DNA of 64,000 nucleotides from Calliopum simillimum (lineage: Eukaryota > Arthropoda > Insecta > Diptera > Lauxaniidae): contig OX638370.1 of assembly GCA_951812925.1 (NCBI GenBank), positions 3,744,001-3,808,000 on the forward strand, given 5' to 3'. The stretch's first letter is position 1, and each line of letters starts with the position of its first letter. Shown one piece after another: positions 50,001 through 59,000 of the stretch. The translations under genes and the position numbers were made by a program. A model generated the notes under the pieces. That model had not been told where the DNA came from and ran no database searches. It saw nothing but the letters and a program-made list of their open reading frames with translations.

Positions 50001-53000
50001 ACAAGATAAGATTATCCAACATTCAGTGGGAAATCCTGGTTTTTTGAAAGATTTTCAATTTAAAGTTTGTATGGTGGAAAAATGTCACGTTCATATTGTC
50101 ACGTATCGATTCAGATTATGATCCAAATAAAGAGAAGTACCGAAGATATCGCCGGGTTAAAACTAAAACTAGACTACATTTTTCATGATTTGAGAAAAAA
50201 GCGTTTAAAGATTTTTGAAATTCATTTTTTGTATGGAATTTTGCAGTTTTTTGCTTTTTATTCTTTATATAAAATTGGATGGGTACTACATTTCAAAAAA
50301 CCGTCTAGACTGAAGCATAGAACCGTTTTTTCTGCATGTTTCTGTATACTTAACTCAAAACATCTATTTATGTCGATGTCTAGTTGTAGTTTTAACCCGA
50401 CGATATATGAATTAAACAAAATATATTATAAACTAACATTATTGCGTAATATTCTAAGATAAGTCGCACTAAAAAATTCTGACTTGTTTCGCTGAGTTCT
50501 GACATCCTTTGAATAGGCAAGAAAACTACTTCTATTTTTGTCACGTTCGTATTGCGTCTTTTTTTGCGTGTATCTTAGAACCAGGACTTTGCCTGCTATT
50601 TAAGTTGGCTCTAATTCCAGTGCTACCTAAGAGCTATAATGTAAAGTAAAAATTAAAAAAAAATGTGTTTTACTTCCACTTTTTTAGTACTTTAAATGTG
50701 TGCGACAGTCACGTTCGTCACCAGGGGAATGCCCATATCTTTATTTGCCCAGAAGGTATCGTAGACGGAATAATTGAAAAAAAAAAGTTTTTTTGCACTT
50801 CTTACCTTTATAGGCTAGGATAGATAGGAGAGATACCTCAACTTTACTTTCTGGTCGATGGAAAAATTATCACAAAAGCCTCAAGAATCGCTCCCCATTT
50901 TCAGTTTTTGCCAGGATATTTTTGTAATAATCTTGTCCTTCAAGAACACTGTGAACAAAGTTTTAAACTTGAACTTTAAATATGGAATGCTTGCAAATAT
51001 TTTTAACCGTTAAAAAGTTATGATTTTTGCAACGATAAATCACAAAAAGGACCAGAGTTGAGCGTCTAATATTTCTTTAAGAGTTATAGTGACGCAAGGA
51101 TAAAAACAGCGCCATTTTCCGGAATTATAAAAGTATTTTAACTACTTATATTGTAAAGATAATTTTGTAGTATTTTAGTTAGCAATAAGCTTTAACAAGT
51201 AGTTCTTTTTTAACCAAGCGACTATAAGGACCTTCGAGGATATAAGAAAAACACTTAGCAGAAAAATCCACACAAATGCGGCAATGAAAAATAAGCGTTT
51301 TTTTACATTTTTTTCACAAAAACTTACATTATAATCTCCAATTGTAAAGCGTGTTGCTGCTAATGAATCTTGAGGTGGCATATCCGGACTCATCATCTGG
51401 TATTTGCATTATATTTGGTTTTGTAACGTTATCGTATATATTTATGTATTGGATTAACGTGTGTTTGTTTATTTTTGTTCGTGTGTGCGTGTTTTCGTTT
51501 AAGATGAGTGGGGAAGCAAAGAAAGTGAAAAATTTTATGACAGTTATTTTGTTAGTAGGTATACTATTTCATTTTGTTTTTTCTTTAAAAAAAAAAAACA
51601 ATTAAATGGAACATGTATAGAGCAAAATACATACATACATTTAGATTTGTGGACAAATTCAAAAAGGAACTCGCAACAAAAGACACAAAAAGGCAAACAC
51701 AAGGAAAAAAACAAACACAAAATAAATACAAATAACTTAAGACTAATTTATAAAAAAAATACCATAAGAAATATACATAATTAATTCCTAACAAAATATA
51801 CCGAAATACGAAAATATTATTTTACCAAAAACCAGAAAAAAGCATAGGGCCTTACGCTCTTGTCAATTTATTTGCTCTTAAAATAATTATGAGTTGAAAT
51901 ATCTCATTATTAACTTACATCATCATCATCATTATCGATCATTTCTTTGGTTGACGCTGTTGTTTCATTTCTTCGTATAGAGCCTTGATGTATATCCAAA
52001 TCGACCTTGAGACACTGGAAGTATCGCATAAGGAACACTATGGGCATAGGTAATACACCAGCCAGTATCATAGTTAATGCAATGCCCATAACCCAATTTG
52101 GATAATCGAGTTGCACAACGGCACCCTGTATTTGAAGAAAAACAATAAATATATGATTGTCTTATATAGGGTGTATCGCATAAGGTTATGAAGCTTCTGG
52201 GAGGTGAAAGAGCCAAGACTAACAAAAAATTTCACGTGAGGGTGGGTCTAAAATGTACCCCTGTGGAGCTATAGGGCTAAAACTGATTTTCTGACTTGTT
52301 TTAGAAAAAAAAAGTTTCCTTGGGCAACCCTAGCGTTTTAGGAAAAACTTTTTCTATGAGAAACTTTTAGCTAATTGTATGAGCTTTCTAAAATTGTATT
52401 TTGTGTCAAGGGCTTAAAAGTATTTTGCAAAGTTGTGGACCTTCATATTTAAATTTTTTTTCCTAGTTTTTGACTTTGGCGGCCATTTTAGTATGAAAAA
52501 AGTTCTATTAACATAGAATTTTTTTTTGGATTTTTTGTTAACTTTCCTTTAATTCGGTACATAGTACATTTATTATACCAATTTTGTTAACTGAGGTCGC
52601 TGGCTTGAGTTATAAACCAGGAGCCAGAGAATTCTTTTTTTTTTGTGGAAATGTAGCAGAAATGTCAAAGGTTACCTTGCACTTGTCCTTGACCAAAAAT
52701 CTACGTATCAGGAGTTGCTGTGCATGCCTCTCTCCAGATTAACACCTTGCCGGTACGTTGCTTGACATAAATCGTCTGCACGTCGTACAAATTCCTCCAC
52801 TGAGGATCGTTTGTGATCCGAAGACTTCGGCGCTGCTTAGCCACGTGAAGTAAAACAGGAAAAAAACCCACACGAATGAAAACAAATACTGTTTTGTTGT
52901 ACAAATTTCATGAAGGAACTCTTTATTGAGTATTAGAATTTGGATTAAACATTTATAATTGAACTTTATTCAGTATGAGAATTAAACTTTTAACTTTTTA

Positions 53001-56000
53001 TGCTGCAGCCAGTGCTGTTTCAAAGGTGATTAATAAACGAAAAAAAATTGAAAGAAAATAAGAAAAGAACTTGACAGCTATCAGCAGTGGGCATTGTTTG
53101 TTAAGCAATGGAATTGCGTTGCCAACTACGGGGAATTCGTCCCTGCTTTTGGGGATTATGCGTGTTCTCATAAACAACACGGGTTACTCGCATGCTTTGT
53201 GCTGCTTATAATGTGCGTGCTGCACGCGCTATCTTTTATCTACTGGAGCCTTTGAACGGATTGTTCTTGAAAGGCATGTTTTTTTGTCCTCAAATTAAAA
53301 ATTTTGTATGACAAAATGTACTACCGAATTAAACTTCCAAAAAAAAAATTATAAAAGCGTATGTCAATAACACATTTTTCATACTAAAATGGCCGTCAAA
53401 GTCAAAAATCAGGAAAAGAAATTTAAAATATCAAAAGTAAAGGTCCAGCACCTTGCGCTATGCTTTTAAACTCTATAAACCAATTACATTCTGAGAAAGC
53501 TGATACAATTAGCTAAAAGATTTCTATGAAAATTTTTTTTGTAAAACAAAGCCTCCTCTATCACCTTCCAGAAGCTTTGTTACCTTATCGATTACAACCA
53601 ACTAATAGTGTTTATAGCACTTACCAATGTAGCACTCCAAGCACCATATTTGGGATTCTTAATTATCATGAATACCACTGAAGATATCAAAATCAAAACC
53701 ATAATAACTGGACCAATATAGCGCCAAGTTACTTGCCAATAGATACCAGGTCGATAACCAGTCATTTGATAGATATCCTCAGTGAATCTAAAATGAAAAG
53801 ATGAAGTTAAGAGTTAAGTTCGACAACTTGTTTGTGATGTTTGTCCTTACATAAATTACTCATAGGGGACTTTGCAACAAAACCATTGTTTCTTCAATTA
53901 CCTACCTTTCATGCCCATAAACAAACACCACAGCAATCATTTCCATTAGCGCCACAACAACTAAACCAATGGTACCCGCAAACGAATCAAACATTTTCAG
54001 CCAATACTCGCCGGCACCTGTTACAGAAGATGAAACCCACAATGAAGCAGAAAATACACACCACTCCAGTCACATGTTGTTTCTTAACCCTCTTTATAAT
54101 GTCAATATCGAATAGCGTGCACAGCATTCCCTCGAGTATGCCAATCTGGGAGCCCAATCCAAGCGAGAGCAGCATGGTAAAGAACAGCACTGCCCAAAAT
54201 GGTGAGCCCGGTAGTTCAACAATCGCTTGTGTTATAACAATGAAAGCAAGTCCAGTACCTTCAGCAGCCTGTAAAGATATTGGGGTGAAAATTATTATGT
54301 GCCTTTTGAATGCCAGCTATCGTTGCTCACCTGATCAAGCTGTTTGCCTAAACTACATTCTTCCAGCAGCATTGATTTTGTTTCATTTTCACTGAATTTA
54401 TGCATAACCGCCTCATACTCTTCCATGCTAGCATTTTTGAATGTCAAAAATGAGTTTTTCACGAGTATCTCTTTATTGCTTTAAGAGATGAAATTAAAAA
54501 TTTAATTAAATTACTTAAATAGACACATTTACAATAGTTCAAATTTCACTCTGTAAATAACACAGTGCAAAATTTAACATAAACTGTGTTAAAATTTCAC
54601 ACAGAATTTAAGTAATATTTACAGTGAAATTAGAGAATCATCGATATATAACAATAAAATTTTACACATTGGTGAGAGAATTTTGCACAATAAAGAGCGA
54701 AATTTTTTTACACATTATTGTGTGGATCTCTTTGTAAAAATTTTCCACAGTTTTATTTAAAGTGTAATGTATGAAAGAAATGTTATGCGTGTTACGCATA
54801 AGGTTACGAAGCTTCAGCGAAGTAATAGAGTAGGTCTAGACTAACAAAAAATTGCAGCTGAGAGGTAGACTTAATTGAAATTTAGATTCATCCCGAAACC
54901 GACTCAAAATTAGAGGTACTCTTAAGCACGATATCTACATCATTTTTTGTTTTTTCATTCTGAGAAAAACCAATGGTGCACTTTTGTTTCTACTGAAGGC
55001 CTATGTTGGTTAAAAAAAAACATGTTTTTTGGCCATAACTTTTTTTTAGAGAGCTTCAGAAATAAGGATTATGTTCTTACAAAAATTTTGCCGTTTAATT
55101 TTTTATTTTTTTTTTTTTTTTGAGTATACACGTAATAAAGGGTATACGGCAAAAAATGCTTAGATTTGTCCATAAAATAAATGTGAATTTTTTCAGAATT
55201 TTTTGAGATATTTTATAATTTTTCAAAACTTGGTCAAAAAATTAATAAAAAAAAATTCCAAAAATTCTGAAAAAATTCACACTAATTCTTTGAAAGATTT
55301 TAAACATTTTAAATCATATAAAATTTTTTCGTAGGTGCCTTGGTTTTAACCCTTTAACGATCAGTTTTACATACGCGAAAGAATTTCAAAACAAAAATAC
55401 GACAAAATCGAAGTAATGGGGATTAACAAAACTTTCATTCAAGCAAATGGGGTTCTGGCAAACATAGGTGCCGTGACATAATCCCCACGGACATAATCCC
55501 CATTCACGATATGGGGATAATGTCCGCAAGTTATTCGGACATAATCCCCATTTTTTCAATGGGATTATGTCCGCAAGTGTTTCGGACATAATCCCCAGGA
55601 AAAAACGGACATAGTCCCCATAACGATAATTTGTTATTGACAACAGAAGCAGCTCAGGATTTACAACTCCCAAAAATTCCACAGTAATTTTACATAAGGG
55701 CAGGGGTAAGTGGGCGGCCTGCGGCCGCAACTCAGGATTTAAAACTCCCAAAAATCCAACACCGGCTTCGCGGCGGCCTTCGGCCGCGGATCAGTCTATA
55801 AATCCTGAGCTGCTTTTGTTGTCAATAACAAAATATCGTTATGGGGACTATGTCCGTTTTTTCTTGGGGATTATGTCCGAAACACTTGCGGACATAATCC
55901 CCATTGAAAAACTGGGGATTATGTCCGAATAACTTGCGGACATAATCCCCATATCGTGAATGGGGATTATGTCCGTGGGGATTATGTCACGGCACCACTT

Positions 56001-59000
56001 TTGGGTCGCCCTAGCGCTTTAGAGAAAATTTTTACAAAAACCTTTTAGTTAATTGTATGAGCTTTCTAAAGTTGTATTTGTTTTATAGAATTCAAAAGGA
56101 TTTCGCAAAGTACTGGACCAATTTTTTTTTTTGTTGAGGTCAGAAAAAAATACTTTTCAACGATCCGTTTGAAGACAATTCATGCTAGTAACTCGTGTGT
56201 CATATGGAAATGAATTTTTTCCGACCTCAAGTTAAAAAAGTTGGTACAATAGATGAACCACAGAATTAAAGAAAATTTAACGAAGATTCCAAAAAAAATA
56301 TAAAAAAAGGTTATTAAGACTTTTTTCATACTAAACTGGCCGCAAAAGTCAAAAATTAGGAAAAAAATATTTGATATATTAACTTTAAAAGTCCAGAACC
56401 TTGCGAAATACTTTTTAACGCTATAAACCAAATACATTTTTAGAAAGCTCATATAATTAGCTAATAGTTTTTTGTTAAAAAGTTTTTCCTATTGTAAAAC
56501 GCTAGGGTGACCCAAGTTTTTTCCTAAAATAAGTCAGGAAATCAATTTTAACCTCAATAACTCCTCAAGGGTACATTTTAGACCCTCGCTAAGATTGAAC
56601 TTTCCGTTAGTATAGATCTACTCTATCACCTCGCCCAAGCTTTGTTACCTTATGCTATGTATGTATGTATGTATTCTCCTTTAACTCCTAGGAGGAGCAT
56701 AGGGCCAATATGAAATCTCTCCATTTGTCACGATCCCTTGCGATGACTTTGATCTCTTGCCACGATTTTCCCGATTCTTGGATTTCCTTTTCCAACGACC
56801 TTTTCCAGTTGGTTTTGGGTCTACCACGTCCTCTACTGCCTTGTGGATTCCACTCAAGGGCCTGGCGACAAACTTCGCTGTGTGGTTTCCGGAGAGTGTG
56901 ACCAATCCATCCCCATTTGCGCAGCTTGATCTCGTTTGCTATAGCCTTCTGTTTGCATTTTTGATGTAGCTCGGCATTTGATATAGTGCGAGGCCACCAA
57001 ACCTTTAATATACGCCTTAAGCATTTGTTGACGAATACTTGCAGCTTGTTTGTTAGTTGTTCAGTAACAAGCCATGTTTCGCACCCATATAACAAAACCG
57101 ATTTCACATTCGAATCAAAAATGCGCACTCTCGTTTTGGTGGATATAACGGATGAAGACCATATTTTGTTCAGTTGAGCAAACGCGCCTTTTGCTTTTGC
57201 TATTCTTGAGTTGATATCCTCTTTTGCTCCACCATCCATGGAGATAATGCTGCCTAGATACGTGAAGCTATCGACGTTTCCGATGTCATCACTGCCAGCT
57301 TTAAACGTCATGTCATTGCTTGCGTTTAGCTTCATGCTTTTAGTCTTGGATACGTTGATTTTTAGGCCGGCCTTTTGTGATTCCAAGACAAGGTCTTCAA
57401 TTTTGCTTTGCATATCTGAATGTTTGGACGATAAGAGGCAGATGTCGTCAGCGTAGTCGAGATCTTCCAGATGTTCGGTAAAGTTCCATTGAATACCCCT
57501 TTTGGCCTTATTAAGAGCTTTATCTAGGATATCATCAAGAACGATAAGGAAGAGTGATGGTGATAGTAAACACCCTTGCCGTACGCCTGAATTAGTGGTG
57601 AATGTCGGTGACAACAACCCGTTGTGTAACACACTGCATTTAAAGCCTTCATATTGTGCACGTACTAAGTTTATGGCCTTTGCGGCAATACCTCTTCGTT
57701 GCAGTGACGCCCAGATGTTTTCTCGGGAGACACTGTCAAAGGCAGTGCTATAGTCAACGAAGACAAGTTGAAGTGCAGCACGCCACTCGCATGATTGTTC
57801 GACAATTATTCTGAGCGTGTTGATTTGATCCACGCATGATCTGTTTCGCCGGAATCCTGCTTGCTGCTTTCGAATGGCTGAATCAAGTTTTTCGCTTACC
57901 CTGCTCAGAAGCACTTTCGTCAGTACTTTTGATGGAACTGAGAGCAAGGTGATGCCTCTATAGTTTCGGCACTCGCTTAGGTCACCTTTTTTCGGTAATT
58001 TGACTAACATGCCATGTAGCCAATCTTCTGGCAAACGCTCTTCACTCCAGATTTTGTTGAGCACAGGATGGAGAATTTTAGCTGATGTTACGGGGCATGC
58101 CTTTAGCAGTTCAGCTGTTATTTGATCTATACCGGCGGCCTTGTTGTTTTTCATGCTTTGGATAGCTTTCACAATTTCATCAATTGTAGGCGGCGGTGTT
58201 TGTATTCGACTACTACTGCGAGTCATTGCGGCAGTTGTAGTTGGTGATTCTGGTTGCAGGGATGTGGTAGACATGGGATTTAGTATATCGCAAAAATACT
58301 CTTTCCATCTGTTTAGTTGGTCGTCTGCAGATGTTAAGAGATTTCCGTTTTTGTCTTTGATAGGGCGGCTCTGTTGGAGTTTTCTGCCTGATAATCTGCG
58401 GGTGATATCGTAAAGCTGCCTGAGATTTTGAGCATTTGCAGCGCTTTCGGCTTCGCTCGCGAGGTCGTTATACATTCTTCTTTTGTCTTGTCTGCACGAT
58501 CGCCTGACTTCTTTATTGAGAGAGTTAAAGACCTTTTCGGCGACGTTCTTTTGTGCTCTAGTTTTAGCGTCGTCTCTCAGTTTTTTCGCGCTTCTTCTTT
58601 TTTCGACAAGACCCCACGTTTCCTCGCTCATCCAGTGCTTCTTGTTCGAGGGTCGAAACCCAAGTATTTTTTCACTGGAGTTTAAGAACGCCTCTTTAGC
58701 GGCCCTCCATGATGTTTCAATACTTCCACCACAATCGAACGGAACTGTTTTAAGTTCTTCTACGAAAGATCTGCGTACCTCATCGTTCTTAAGCTTAAGC
58801 ACGTCGAATTTTTTTGCTACAGATTGTTCGCTGGGACGTTTATTAGCGGCAAGTTTTAGTCGAATGACCGCGACGAGAAGATGGTGGTCGGAGCCTATGT
58901 CAGCGGCCCTCTTTACTCGTACGTCCAGAAGACTCCCTCTCCATTTTCTGCTAATGCAGAAGTGGTCGATTTGGTTTTCAGTGGTGTTGTTTGGAGACAC

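Noticed and set aside
50067..50462. 131-codon plus-strand frame
   Set aside because: No recognisable domain, lies in an AT-rich intron of the opposite strand, and length alone is weak evidence.
54020..54080. A tiny intron that would repair the transporter frameshift
   Set aside because: GT..AG pairs ending at TGTAACAG are 23-54 nt long, have the wrong length modulo 3, and would remove conserved TM9 residues.
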